This document shows, piece after piece, positions 1-8,898 of a stretch of DNA of 47,688 nt; positions within the stretch are counted from its first letter, which is position 1; every line of letters starts with the position of its first letter. Under the pieces are notes generated by a model. It searched no databases. It was not told the origin of the DNA and saw only the letters and a program-made list of their open reading frames with translations. The stretch spans positions 1 through 47,688 of the forward strand of contig JAFVCX010000122.1 in the NCBI GenBank assembly GCA_017478855.1. Reading direction: 5' to 3'. A program made the translations under genes and the position numbers. Origin of the DNA: Muribaculaceae bacterium. Lineage in GTDB: Bacteria > Bacteroidota > Bacteroidia > Bacteroidales > Muribaculaceae.

Positions 1-339
1 AACGATGTTTCTGCTCATAGTTCGTTGGTTTTTAGCGGTTGTGTGGGTGCCGTGCGGGCCGCCCACGTTTTATCAGGCGCAAAATTAACTAAAAATCTTG
101 AATATCTCGCCTGCCGGCAACAAAAGCCGCCATTTTCTTCCTCGGCGGCACGCAAAAGGCCCTGCCGGCTCACCTTTTTTCTTCTTTTGGTCACCGGTGC
201 GTCACTCAGCGCGATGAGCCACCCCATTAGCCCGCCTGAAAATCAGTTTCACTGATAAAATATAGCGTTTCGCTGAATAATAGGGGGGGGTAAAATCACT
301 TTCTGTACTCAAAAAGCGGCTCATTACAACCATTTTCAC

Positions 340-347
340 TACCTTTG
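340..347 (+). promoter_or_regulatory. Putative Bacteroidetes -7 element for the exported-protein gene
   Basis: TACCTTTG matches the TAnnTTTG -7 consensus of Bacteroidetes sigma-ABfr promoters. I see no clear TTTG box 19-20 bp upstream. It would give a leader of about 110 nt before the ATG at 465. Confidence 0.5.
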
Positions 348-351
348 CAGC

Positions 352-440
352 CTGATTATTACTTATTCGCAAGCAAGGCGGTGGCTCCGTCCGCTTGCCT
401 TCTTGCGATTTCGTAGCGATTAATAACTGATTATTACTTA
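352..440 (+). repeat. 14-bp direct repeat flanking an imperfect hairpin
   Basis: CTGATTATTACTTA occurs at 352-365 and again at 427-440, a spacing of 75 bp. Between the copies, CGCAAG (368-373) and CTTGCG (402-407) bracket further partly complementary bases (about 374-401). All of this lies in the presumed leader of the gene at 465. The function is unknown; it could be a leader regulatory structure or a chance duplication. Confidence 0.5.
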
Positions 441-464
441 CACATAACTGACATTTTTAGACAA

Positions 465-3400
465 ATGAACACTTCAATTCATTCAACTATCGTTGCATTG
501 TTGATGCTCACATGCTCCCTCTTTGTGCCGACGGTAGCCTACGCGCAAAGTCACGTCGACATGAAAATCCTCAACGAGAGCGACATCAAGGCACTGCCTG
601 CTGACGTGCAGAACTACACGTGGCCCATCAGCGGCACCAACGCCAACGCTAACACCAGCAGCGTGCTCGACCCGGCCACCGACCCCGCGCAAATGATAGC
701 CCTGCTGCGTCACATCTACATCACCAAAGATTTCCCGGGAATCTATTTTGCCGCTTATGGCGACCCTGACGGCAACTACTTGAACGTGCGCACACGTCCC
801 GTGTTTTATGGCGCGCCCTACTATTATTCCGACAACTCCAATTATAATTTCGACGACCGCTATTCTTATAGCACAAGAAATAGTTGGGGAACAACATACT
901 ATACTCGTAACGGATGGTTCAGAAAAAGTCTGTACACCGGCTGGAACATTTCTATTGATGATGAATTTCCGTTTTCGAACAACCGCAGCTATCGGTCAAC
1001 AGAAACCACCAACTCTTATGGAGAGATCACAAGCAATCCCAATTCCAACAACAACACTCAAACGATTGAAACCATCTACACAAATTCGGGCATGACCTCC
1101 ACGCCCACCAATCAGCATTTCAAGCCCGACAATGAGGGCTACACTGTGCTATTGGTCCAGATGAAAGACAGCTGGACTAAACCAACAAGCAGCATGTATT
1201 CATCCGATTACGCCACCTACGAGCAATTATATAATTTGTTCAGCAATGCTTTTGAGTCCATTCAGCTGATTCCAGAAGGCGTGCGTGTCACCGATAACAC
1301 CGATGTGATGAATGATGGCGCACTTTTTAACATCAACGCTCAAGATGTGAACAAGTTCTTTATTCTCTCGAAAGGTCAGGCCCGTCTGAATGGTTCCACG
1401 CTATCACTGGCTCCTTTTGCACAGATGTATGAGCAATTTAGCCCCAACCAAACGAATGACAGCAAAGGCAAAGAGGATTTCTATACCAACATGGTGCTGA
1501 ACGGCACACCGCAGGCCATCGTGCACGATTGCAACTCGGTGATTAATAATGGTCACGAGTTTGTGATGTCGGGCAGCGGCGGTTCAGGCAAATATCCTCT
1601 TAACAATATGCTGTTTTTTATTCCCGACTATCGTTTGTATTACTGGAAGTCATCATCAGGCAATTATGATGGCCGTATCACCAGCACATCGTATAGCTAT
1701 GCCACATCAACCACCTATGCCAACTATAATCAAGATCACGCCCCCAAAGTGGTGATGTATAACGTGAAGCTCGAAGCTGAGGCCTCGCAGACCGAGGCGC
1801 AGAAAGAGCCGCACAAATACACGGTGACACTCAAATGGAAGTCGAACCTCAACACCTATGCCCCCAGCCTCTATCAGCGCTACTACCTCTATCCCGTGGT
1901 GAACGGCAAGCCCGACACCGACCACCCGCTCGTGGCCGAGGGCACACTCTCGAACAGCAAAGATGAGCTCACCTACAGCTATGAGGTGGACCAGATTCCC
2001 AGCGGCTACAGCCTCACCTTTGTGGTGCAAGCCTATCCCTTGGAGAAAGTGGGCGATGACTACGAGGATCGCTTCAGCTTGCAGCTCTCCAACAATGCCA
2101 CCGTGCAGATTCCGGGCTTCGACCAGCAGGAGCGCCTGCAGCTGGTCATCAGCAGCGACTACTTCAGCCAGTATGATGCCGAGAACGAAGTGAACAAATA
2201 TTGGAACAAAATCCCGATGAACAATGGTGTGGGCACCAGTGTAACCGAAGATTACATCACCGCCGGCACCAATCCTTCCACCTTTAAGTTCTATCGCTAC
2301 GAGTATGACGACTTGGGCAACGTGGAGGGCGAGCCGCTGCTCTTTGCCAATGTGGTGGTGACCAGCAAGGCTTCTAACCGCATCAACTATCGCATTGACT
2401 TGGTGGACGGCACCCAAACCACCGTCGATTCTCAGCAATATCCTGCCACCACAGGCTATTTCACCTATAATGGCAATTACTCGGATGTGGACTTCCGCAA
2501 CTTCTACATTTGCGACCAGTTCATCGCCTCCACCCGCGAGAACAAGCAGCGCAGCAAGTATGGCTACATCGTGCGCTTTGAAGCCGCCAAAGAATTCGAG
2601 ATTGAGAAAATCAACCTCGAAACGGGTGAGTTTGTCCGCGATGAGGACGGCAACATCGTGAAGGAGATGACCAAGAACGTGTATAGCAACGAGGTGAACA
2701 TCCTCGTGCATAAAACCGAGTCGAAACTCAACACCGATGACCTGCACTACTCGTGGAGCGAGGTGCTCAAGGATACCGACCGCCACTTGGATAAAATTTC
2801 TGATGTGAAGATGAGCGTGGACTTCAAGCTCTCGCCGCAAAGCGAAATCTTCCGCTACAATGCCAACTATGGCCAAAATGTGCCCACCACCGAGTTTGCC
2901 TTCGCGCAAAACCAAGCCGGCTACTACGAGATGAGCGACGGCAATCAGGTGACGGCTCCCGGCACAGGCAGCTTTGTAAACGACCAGATTAAAGTGGGCT
3001 CCTCGGTGGGCAACTTCAACCATGTGCCGGTGATTTCGGTGTATCCGCCCAGCCAAGAACGTCGCGACAACAACGAGCGCAACACCTATGGTTGCGACAT
3101 CAAGACGGCTCCCATTGGCAAGGTGGACGTGAACTTCTGGTATTCAGGAGTGGATGCCCTCGACACCGAAACTAATCCTGAGGCCTATCCCATGATGGAC
3201 AAGGATGCCAGCGACCTGCGCTATGGCAACTGGAAAGTGGACGACAAGGTGTTTACCTATTACAAGGCTGCCTTGCTGGCCAATGCCACCATGCCCACAG
3301 GCTATGAGCCGGTGCTCTACCGCGCATGGCGCGTGATTAAGGACAGTGATGTGCCCACAGGCTACACCGCCCGCGACTTTGTGGGTGAATATTACGCCGA

Positions 3401-3995
3401 CCGTACTGAAAAACGCATCACCACCAATGCCGATGGCGACGTGGATGTGCTCTTCGACGAAATCAATGTGAAAGAGCTGGGCTATACCGAAAACCCCACC
3501 AACAATGCCGAGCTGCTCATCCACGAGAACGGCGGCGTGAAGCTGGGTTATGCCTACGTGGACGCTGATGCCGACGCGAAGTTCGGCTACGCCGAGCCGC
3601 AGCGCAACGAAACGCGCGGCACTTTCGGTGCCCTGCGCATCAACGACGGCACCGACAATCCGAACAACATCGGGCAATTTGACGCCACCTTCATCGTGCG
3701 CGTGTATTACCGCAAGATTGCCGAGGAAACTGGCGGCAATGGGCAGAGCGTGCGTCGCCGCCTCGAACCGGTGGAAGATTCGCAATACTACATCGTGGAG
3801 CAAGAAATTCCATGGCAATTCCTGTCGTCGACGGTGGTGACCGGTATCGACGATGTGGATGCCATCCGCACCGTGCACAGCGTGACCTATTACAACGGGT
3901 TGGGCCAGATGTCGATGCGTCCCTTCAGCGGCGTGAACATCGTGGTGACCCGCTACACCGACGGCACCACCAGCACCGGCAAGGCGGTGTATTGA
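465..3995 (+). CDS. Large exported protein of unknown function with a type IX-like C-terminal segment
   Basis: This 1176-residue protein starts with a signal peptide (about residues 1-28, hydrophobic core then VAYAQS), so it is exported. I recognise no catalytic domain. Residues roughly 95-225 are rich in Tyr, Ser, Asn and Thr; the middle and C-terminal parts look like beta-rich sandwich modules. The last 60 residues (a GIDDVD turn, then YYNGLGQ and a final beta hairpin ending GKAVY) resemble the sorting segment at the end of type IX-secreted Bacteroidetes proteins, so surface display or secretion is inferred. The ATG at 465 follows a promoter-like element at 340-347. The DNA for the Tyr/Asn-rich part (about 810-1300) is visibly more AT-rich than the rest. 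It is monocistronic: a strong terminator follows at 4118-4155. Confidence 0.75.
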   Translation: MNTSIHSTIVALLMLTCSLFVPTVAYAQSHVDMKILNESDIKALPADVQNYTWPISGTNANANTSSVLDPATDPAQMIALLRHIYITKDFPGIYFAAYGDPDGNYLNVRTRPVFYGAPYYYSDNSNYNFDDRYSYSTRNSWGTTYYTRNGWFRKSLYTGWNISIDDEFPFSNNRSYRSTETTNSYGEITSNPNSNNNTQTIETIYTNSGMTSTPTNQHFKPDNEGYTVLLVQMKDSWTKPTSSMYSSDYATYEQLYNLFSNAFESIQLIPEGVRVTDNTDVMNDGALFNINAQDVNKFFILSKGQARLNGSTLSLAPFAQMYEQFSPNQTNDSKGKEDFYTNMVLNGTPQAIVHDCNSVINNGHEFVMSGSGGSGKYPLNNMLFFIPDYRLYYWKSSSGNYDGRITSTSYSYATSTTYANYNQDHAPKVVMYNVKLEAEASQTEAQKEPHKYTVTLKWKSNLNTYAPSLYQRYYLYPVVNGKPDTDHPLVAEGTLSNSKDELTYSYEVDQIPSGYSLTFVVQAYPLEKVGDDYEDRFSLQLSNNATVQIPGFDQQERLQLVISSDYFSQYDAENEVNKYWNKIPMNNGVGTSVTEDYITAGTNPSTFKFYRYEYDDLGNVEGEPLLFANVVVTSKASNRINYRIDLVDGTQTTVDSQQYPATTGYFTYNGNYSDVDFRNFYICDQFIASTRENKQRSKYGYIVRFEAAKEFEIEKINLETGEFVRDEDGNIVKEMTKNVYSNEVNILVHKTESKLNTDDLHYSWSEVLKDTDRHLDKISDVKMSVDFKLSPQSEIFRYNANYGQNVPTTEFAFAQNQAGYYEMSDGNQVTAPGTGSFVNDQIKVGSSVGNFNHVPVISVYPPSQERRDNNERNTYGCDIKTAPIGKVDVNFWYSGVDALDTETNPEAYPMMDKDASDLRYGNWKVDDKVFTYYKAALLANATMPTGYEPVLYRAWRVIKDSDVPTGYTARDFVGEYYADRTEKRITTNADGDVDVLFDEINVKELGYTENPTNNAELLIHENGGVKLGYAYVDADADAKFGYAEPQRNETRGTFGALRINDGTDNPNNIGQFDATFIVRVYYRKIAEETGGNGQSVRRRLEPVEDSQYYIVEQEIPWQFLSSTVVTGIDDVDAIRTVHSVTYYNGLGQMSMRPFSGVNIVVTRYTDGTTSTGKAVY

Positions 3996-4117
3996 TGCGG
4001 CGGTTATCGTGAACGACCACTAATAATTGCTGATTGCGAAAACAAAATGTCATGAAATCATATCGCCCATCTCCTTGCAGGAGCGTGGTCGATATTGAAT
4101 AAACTCAGATATGTGTG

Positions 4118-4155
4118 TGCTGGCTGGGCCGTGAGGCTCGGCCAGCATATTTTTT
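4118..4155 (+). terminator. Rho-independent terminator
   Basis: A 13-bp stem (4118-4130 with 4135-4147, two G-U pairs, loop GTGA) is followed by TATTTTTT. It ends transcription from the exported-protein gene. Confidence 0.85.
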
Positions 4156-4236
4156 GGGGGAGGGCCGGCCACCGGATTTGCGAGCCGCGGCAAACGTGGG
4201 GTTGGGCATCATTGCGCGTCAAAAAATCATTATTCT

Positions 4237-4267
4237 TTTGACTTGCGCACGGTTTTCATTATCTTTG
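4237..4267 (+). promoter_or_regulatory. Promoter of the asparaginase gene
   Basis: TTTG at 4237-4240 and TATCTTTG at 4260-4267 are separated by 19 bp, a full match to the Bacteroidetes -33/-7 consensus. Transcription would start near 4274, about 25 nt before the ATG at 4300. Confidence 0.85.
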
Positions 4268-4299
4268 CACCCACAAAACCATAACAAACGTCAACTTTC

Positions 4300-5337
4300 A
4301 TGACCACTCACCGACCTCAAATACTCATTATCTATACCGGCGGCACCATAGGCATGATTGAGAACCCTGCCACGCACGCGTTGCAGCCATTCGACTTCTC
4401 ACACCTGATTGACAATGTGCCCAAAGTGAAAAAACTGGACTACGACATCGATAACATCCAGTTTGCGCCGCCCATCGACAGTGCCAACATGAACCCCTCG
4501 CACTGGAGCGACATAGCACGCGCCATCGAGGAGAATTATGACCGCTACGACGGCTTTGTGGTGCTGCATGGCACCGACACGATGGCCTTCACGGCCTCGG
4601 CACTGAGTTTCATGCTTGAGAACCTGAGCAAACCCGTCATCATCACAGGGTCGCAGCTGCCCATTGGCGAGGTGCGCACCGACGGCGAAGAGAACCTCAT
4701 CACCGCCCTGCAAGTGGCCGCCGCCACCGACAAGAACGGACGGCCCATGGTGCAAGAAGTGGCCATTCTCTTCAACAACTCACTGTGGCGCGGCAACCGC
4801 AGCACCAAAACGAGTGCCGACAACTTCAATGCCTTCAAGAGCTACAACTATCCGCCACTGGCCCGCATAGGGTTGGGCATCACCTTTCACGAAGAGGCTC
4901 TGTATCGCTCGCCCTCGAAACGTCCGCTCAAAGTGCGTTACGCCATGGATTCGGCCGTGATTTGCATCGAGTTGAATCCGGGCATGACGGTGGACACCCT
5001 GCGCTACCTGCTGGCCACGCCGGGCATCAAGGGCATCGTGCTCAAAACCTATGGTGCGGGCAACAGCCCGAGCGACGCATGGTTTATCGATGCCATTCGC
5101 GAGGCCGTGCAGCGTGGTGTGGTGGTGCTCAACGTCACCCAGTGTGTGAGCGGCGGCGTGCACAACACCCTTTACGAAACCGGCAACAGCCTCACTGCCG
5201 CCGGTGCCGTGAGCGGACACGACATCACCAGCGAAGCGGCCATCACCAAGCTGATGTACCTCTTCGGCATGGGGCTCTCGGCCGAAGCCGTAAAGACCTA
5301 CTTGGGATGCGCTTTGTGTGGCGAAGTGACCATTTAA
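4300..5337 (+). CDS. ansA: Type I (cytoplasmic) L-asparaginase
   Basis: This enzyme hydrolyses L-asparagine to aspartate and ammonia. The 345-residue length is normal for the family. The first active-site motif, YTGGTIGM, places the nucleophile at Thr16, and the second, HGTDTM, spans residues 90-95. There is no signal peptide, which fits the cytoplasmic AnsA type rather than the periplasmic AnsB type. The start at 4300 fits the promoter immediately upstream. The M13 peptidase gene begins 52 bases downstream on the same strand and there is no terminator between them, so the two may be co-transcribed for peptide and amino-acid use (inference). Confidence 0.95.
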   Translation: MTTHRPQILIIYTGGTIGMIENPATHALQPFDFSHLIDNVPKVKKLDYDIDNIQFAPPIDSANMNPSHWSDIARAIEENYDRYDGFVVLHGTDTMAFTASALSFMLENLSKPVIITGSQLPIGEVRTDGEENLITALQVAAATDKNGRPMVQEVAILFNNSLWRGNRSTKTSADNFNAFKSYNYPPLARIGLGITFHEEALYRSPSKRPLKVRYAMDSAVICIELNPGMTVDTLRYLLATPGIKGIVLKTYGAGNSPSDAWFIDAIREAVQRGVVVLNVTQCVSGGVHNTLYETGNSLTAAGAVSGHDITSEAAITKLMYLFGMGLSAEAVKTYLGCALCGEVTI

Positions 5338-5389
5338 TCTCCCCGATAGAGCAAACAACACATTTTATTCCAATACATTTTTTATCTCA

Positions 5390-7405
5390 ATGAAAAAATT
5401 AATGATGGCAATGACCATGATGGCTGCGCTCACGGGCGCAGCGCAAACGCCCACAGCGGGCGTGAACCGTGCCGATATGAACCTGAACGTATCGCCCGGC
5501 GAGGACTTCTATGAGTATGCCGGCGGCGGCTGGATGAAGGCCAATCCGCTCAAACCCGAGTATGCCTCATTTGGCGTGTTCGACCTCTTGTCCGAGCAAA
5601 ACCGTAACAACTTGCGCGACCTCTTCACCGACCTCGCCAAGACCAAGCACCACGCAGGCAGCGTGGGCCAAAAAGTGACCGACCTTTACAATATGGCCAT
5701 GGACAGCGACCGCCTGAACCGTGAGGGAGCCGCACCGCTGAAGAACGACCTCAACGAAGTGGCCGCCTTCAAGAAGGCGCAACTCACCGCTTTCCTTGCC
5801 AAGACGCACCTCACGCTGGGCAACCCGTTCTTTGGCATAGGTGTGGAAACCGACTTGAAAAACAGCGACATGAACGCCATGTGGATGAGTGCGGGCACCA
5901 GCGGTCTGCCCGACCGTGACTACTATCTGAACACCGATGCCGACAGCAAGAAAATACAAGCTGCCTATCGCGACTACCTCACCAAGATGTTTATGCTCTG
6001 CGGCTACACCAAAAAGGCCGCACTGCGAGCCACCAAGACCATCTACGACATCGAGTATCAGTTTGCCGAAGCCAAGATGAGCCGCGCCGAGGCACGCGAC
6101 TACAACAAACTCTATAACATACGCACCATCGACCAGTTGCAAGCCGATTACCCCGCCATTGAGTGGCGCGAATACTTCAACCTCATGGGAGTGCCCCAAG
6201 TGGAATGGGTGATACTGGAGCAGCCCAAAGTGATGGAGGTGGCGCAGAAGCTCATGACCACCCTCACCGAACAACAGATGCGCGACTACTTTGCCGGCGA
6301 GGTCATCACACGCTCCACCGGCTATCTGAGCGACGAGATTGGCGAAGCCGCCTTTGACTTCTACGGACGCACCCTGAGTGGGCAGAAAGAGCGCAAAGCC
6401 CGCTGGAAACGCGCATTGAGCGTGCCCAACGGCCTGCTGGGCGAAGCCGTGGGCGAACTCTATGTGGAGAAGTATTTCGCGCATGGCAGCAAAGAGAAGA
6501 TGATGAAGCTCATCACCAATCTGCGCAAGTCGCTCGCTGCTCACATTGCCGCTCTCACTTGGATGGGCGACACCACCAAGGTCAACGCACTCGTCAAGCT
6601 CAACTCTTTCACCGTGAAGATTGGCTATCCCGACAAATGGCGTGACTACAGCGGCCTGAATGTGGATCCGCAACTCTCGCTCTACGACAACATCAAAGCG
6701 GCCACCATCTATGAAACACGCCGCAACCTCAACAAGATGGGCAAGCCCGTCGATAAGGACGAGTGGGGCATGACACCGCAACCGGTGAACGCCTACTACA
6801 ACCCCACCACCAACGAAATCTGCTTCCCGGCAGCCATTTTGCAACCACCTTTCTATGATGTGAATGCCGACGATGCCACCAACTATGGAGCCATCGGTGT
6901 GGTGATTGGCCACGAGATGACGCACGGATTTGACGATCAGGGCCGCATGTTCGACATGGCCGGCAACATGACTGACTGGTGGACTGAGCAAGATGCCACT
7001 CAATTCAAAGAATTAGCCGAGAAACTTGCCGCACAGTTCGATGCCATCGTGGTAGTGAAAGATGAGCATGCCAACGGGCACCTCACGCTGGGCGAGAACA
7101 TCGCCGACCAAGGTGGCTTGCGCATTGCCTATGATGCCTTCCGCCAAACCCAGCAGTATAAAGATAACCAGCTGAAAGACGGGTTCACGCCCACGCAGCG
7201 TTTCTACCTGAGCTACGGACGTATCTGGGCCGAGAACTCCACCGAGGAGGCTATCTTCCAGCAAACGAAGAGCGACCCTCACTCCATTGGCCGATATCGC
7301 GTGAACGCCACCTTGCGCAACATCGACACCTTCTTTGATGCCTTTGGCATCAAGAAAGGCGACAAGATGTGGCTCGATCCCGCCGACCGCGCCATCATCT
7401 GGTAA
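5390..7405 (+). CDS. pepO: M13 family zinc endopeptidase (PepO/neprilysin-like)
   Basis: This 671-residue metalloendopeptidase has a short signal peptide (MKKLMMAMTMMAALTGAAQ), so it is expected in the periplasm or anchored outside. Family knowledge says M13 enzymes cut oligopeptides. The zinc motif HEMTH starts at His508, the third ligand lies in GENIAD near residue 567, and the substrate-binding NAYY motif is near residue 466. The C-terminus ends in a DRAIIW-type tail, as in neprilysin relatives, where the terminal aromatic residue helps folding. All catalytic motifs are present and the length is normal. It lies downstream of ansA and is followed by a terminator. Confidence 0.95.
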   Translation: MKKLMMAMTMMAALTGAAQTPTAGVNRADMNLNVSPGEDFYEYAGGGWMKANPLKPEYASFGVFDLLSEQNRNNLRDLFTDLAKTKHHAGSVGQKVTDLYNMAMDSDRLNREGAAPLKNDLNEVAAFKKAQLTAFLAKTHLTLGNPFFGIGVETDLKNSDMNAMWMSAGTSGLPDRDYYLNTDADSKKIQAAYRDYLTKMFMLCGYTKKAALRATKTIYDIEYQFAEAKMSRAEARDYNKLYNIRTIDQLQADYPAIEWREYFNLMGVPQVEWVILEQPKVMEVAQKLMTTLTEQQMRDYFAGEVITRSTGYLSDEIGEAAFDFYGRTLSGQKERKARWKRALSVPNGLLGEAVGELYVEKYFAHGSKEKMMKLITNLRKSLAAHIAALTWMGDTTKVNALVKLNSFTVKIGYPDKWRDYSGLNVDPQLSLYDNIKAATIYETRRNLNKMGKPVDKDEWGMTPQPVNAYYNPTTNEICFPAAILQPPFYDVNADDATNYGAIGVVIGHEMTHGFDDQGRMFDMAGNMTDWWTEQDATQFKELAEKLAAQFDAIVVVKDEHANGHLTLGENIADQGGLRIAYDAFRQTQQYKDNQLKDGFTPTQRFYLSYGRIWAENSTEEAIFQQTKSDPHSIGRYRVNATLRNIDTFFDAFGIKKGDKMWLDPADRAIIW

Positions 7406-7439
7406 GCGCGTGAGAAATCATCATCACAGATAAAACAAG

Positions 7440-7480
7440 TTGGGTTGCCCGGCACTTGCCTCGGCAACCCAATGTTTTTT
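7440..7480 (+). terminator. Rho-independent terminator after pepO
   Basis: A stem of TTGGGTTGCC (7440-7449) pairs with GGCAACCCAA (7463-7472) and is followed by TGTTTTTT. It lies between the convergent pepO and manC genes. Confidence 0.85.
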
Positions 7481-7521
7481 CAAAGTGCCTCATCCTCGTG
7501 AGGCAGGAATGCAGCAGGAGA

Positions 7522-8604
7522 TTACAGGTATTTGTCGCCAAACTTCTGTTTCACCTCATTCACATATAGCCTGATTTTTTGCTCCTCGCTCTTGGGCACA
7601 ATCAGCAATGCGTCGTCCACATCGGCAATGATGTAGCCGTTCAATCCCGATGCCACCACCAGCTTATCGCCTCGCACGGCCACCACATTGTCGCGGCTGC
7701 CAAAGAACAACGCTTGGCAACCACGCGTCACATTGCCCTCGGCATTCTTGGGTGAGTTCTCATAGAGCGAGCCCCATGTGCCCAAGTCGCTCCAGCCAAA
7801 GTCCACGCATTCCACATATACATTGGGAGCCTTCTCCATAACGGCGAAGTCAATCGAGATGTTGGGGCATGACGGGTAATTTTCGTTGATGAATTCCACC
7901 TCAGCCGGCGTGCCATAGGCTTCTTGTCCGCGCTCAAACACGGCCTCAATGTCGGGGGCATAAGTCGCCATGGCATCGATGATGGTGCGCGCGCGCCAAA
8001 AGAACATACCCGAGTTCCAGAAAAACTCGCCCGTTTGCAAAAACACTTTAGCCAATTCTTCATTGGGCTTCTCGGTAAAGGTTTTCACCTCGCTGAAGTT
8101 GTCGTCGACGGCGTTGCCCACCTGAATGTAGCCGTAGCCCGTTTCGGGGCGGTTAGGCTTGATGCCCATCGTGAGAATAGCGTCATGACCACCAATGAAG
8201 TCAAACGCCCGCTCCACGGCCACGCGGTATTCATCAGTTTTCAGAATCAGGTGGTCGCTGGGGGCCACCATGATTTGCGCGTCAGGATTTAGCGAGGCGA
8301 TGTGATGAGCCGCCCACGCGATACAGGGGGCTGTGTTGCGGCGAGCCGGTTCCAGCAAGATCTGTTCCGGCTTGATGTGCGGCAGCTGCTCATGAATCAG
8401 GCCGGCATATTGTTCGTTGGTCATCAAGATGATGTTTTCGAGCGGCACTACTCCCTCAATGCGGTCGACCGACATTTGCAGCAGGCTGCGGCCTGTCCCG
8501 AAGAAATCAAGGAACTGCTTGGGTCGATCAGCGCGGCTGTAAGGCCAGAAACGACTGCCCACACCGCCACACATAATCACACAATACCTATTTTCGTTTT
8601 TCAT
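7522..8604 (-). CDS. manC: Mannose-1-phosphate guanylyltransferase
   Basis: This enzyme makes GDP-mannose from mannose 1-phosphate and GTP, feeding GDP-fucose and surface polysaccharide synthesis. The N-terminal pyrophosphorylase signature reads MCGGVGSRFWPYSRADRPKQ (residues 11-30), and further family motifs include FTEKPN and FWNSGMFFW. At 360 residues it is the short single-domain form without the C-terminal phosphomannose isomerase domain of long ManC proteins. It stands alone between pepO (convergent) and the tRNA terminator upstream. No clear promoter was found; a TACCTTTA at 8634-8641 (minus) is close to consensus. Confidence 0.93.
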   Translation of the reverse strand: MKNENRYCVIMCGGVGSRFWPYSRADRPKQFLDFFGTGRSLLQMSVDRIEGVVPLENIILMTNEQYAGLIHEQLPHIKPEQILLEPARRNTAPCIAWAAHHIASLNPDAQIMVAPSDHLILKTDEYRVAVERAFDFIGGHDAILTMGIKPNRPETGYGYIQVGNAVDDNFSEVKTFTEKPNEELAKVFLQTGEFFWNSGMFFWRARTIIDAMATYAPDIEAVFERGQEAYGTPAEVEFINENYPSCPNISIDFAVMEKAPNVYVECVDFGWSDLGTWGSLYENSPKNAEGNVTRGCQALFFGSRDNVVAVRGDKLVVASGLNGYIIADVDDALLIVPKSEEQKIRLYVNEVKQKFGDKYL

Positions 8605-8693
8605 AAGTCAGGTTGGTTTTAGGATTTCGTGGGTAAAGGTAATCATAAAAACTTTCTCCGCCATCTTTCAAAATGGTTTTTCACGTTAAATAA

Positions 8694-8728
8694 CAAGAAA
8701 AAAACAGCTGCTCGTTGTACGAGCAGCT
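8694..8728 (-). terminator. Rho-independent terminator of the tRNA-Arg gene
   Basis: A perfect 10-bp stem (8706-8715 with 8719-8728, 3-nt loop) is followed on the minus strand by GTTTTTTT (8698-8705). It lies 29 nt downstream of the tRNA. Confidence 0.9.
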
Positions 8729-8757
8729 ATATCGTTTCTGCAATCTTGCCATTTGTG

Positions 8758-8829
8758 TACCTCCGCAGGGAATCGAACCCTGATCTAAGGTTTAGGAAAC
8801 CTTTGTTCTATCCGTTGAACTACAGAGGC
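8758..8829 (-). tRNA. tRNA-Arg (anticodon CCT)
   Basis: The 72-nt minus-strand sequence folds as a cloverleaf: acceptor stem GCCTCTG/CGGAGGT with G-U pairs, D stem GTTC/GAAC, anticodon stem AAGGT/ACCTT with loop TTCCTAA, T stem CAGGG/CCCTG with loop TTCGATT, and discriminator A. The anticodon CCT reads AGG arginine codons. The CCA end is not encoded. It is flanked by a consensus promoter and a strong terminator, so it is a single-gene transcript. No other tRNA was found in the window, and this one cannot read TAG. Confidence 0.95.
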
Positions 8830-8846
8830 AGCCTAAAAAGAACTTG

Positions 8847-8877
8847 CAAAGGTACGTTTTTTTGTGCAACCGGCAAA
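8847..8877 (-). promoter_or_regulatory. Promoter of the tRNA-Arg gene
   Basis: On the minus strand, TTTG (8874-8877) and TACCTTTG (8847-8854) are separated by 19 bp. The -7 box lies 17 bp upstream of the mature tRNA 5' end. Confidence 0.85.
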
Positions 8878-8898
8878 AATGCGTTTCACTATTTTGTG

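Larger units (their letters stand above)
1..464. other. Gene-poor leader region upstream of the large exported protein
   Basis: I find no convincing gene here. Two frames are open on opposite strands over the same bases (about 15-227 minus and 25-255 plus), but neither shows a family I can name. Visible landmarks are a run of eight G at 283-290, a TAnnTTTG promoter element at 340-347, an imperfect hairpin around 367-407, and a 14-bp direct repeat at 352-365 and 427-440. The last three lie in what would be the untranslated leader of the gene starting at 465. Confidence 0.6.
3996..4299. other. Intergenic region with terminator and ansA promoter
   Basis: This stretch of about 300 bases holds no credible gene. 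It carries the terminator hairpin at 4118-4147 and the ansA promoter at 4237-4267. A 62-codon open frame starting at 4115 runs through the terminator and is not counted as a gene. Confidence 0.8.

Noticed and set aside
1707..3056. 449-codon minus-strand open frame inside the exported-protein gene
   Set aside because: It is rich in His, Val, Ala and Gly as expected from antisense reading, has no recognisable domain, and the plus-strand gene with signal peptide explains the region.
4115..4303. 62-codon frame before ansA
   Set aside because: It spans the terminator hairpin and the ansA promoter and shows no family features.
5567..7003. 478-codon minus-strand frame antisense to pepO
   Set aside because: It overlaps all M13 catalytic motifs on the plus strand and has the antisense composition, so it is a shadow.
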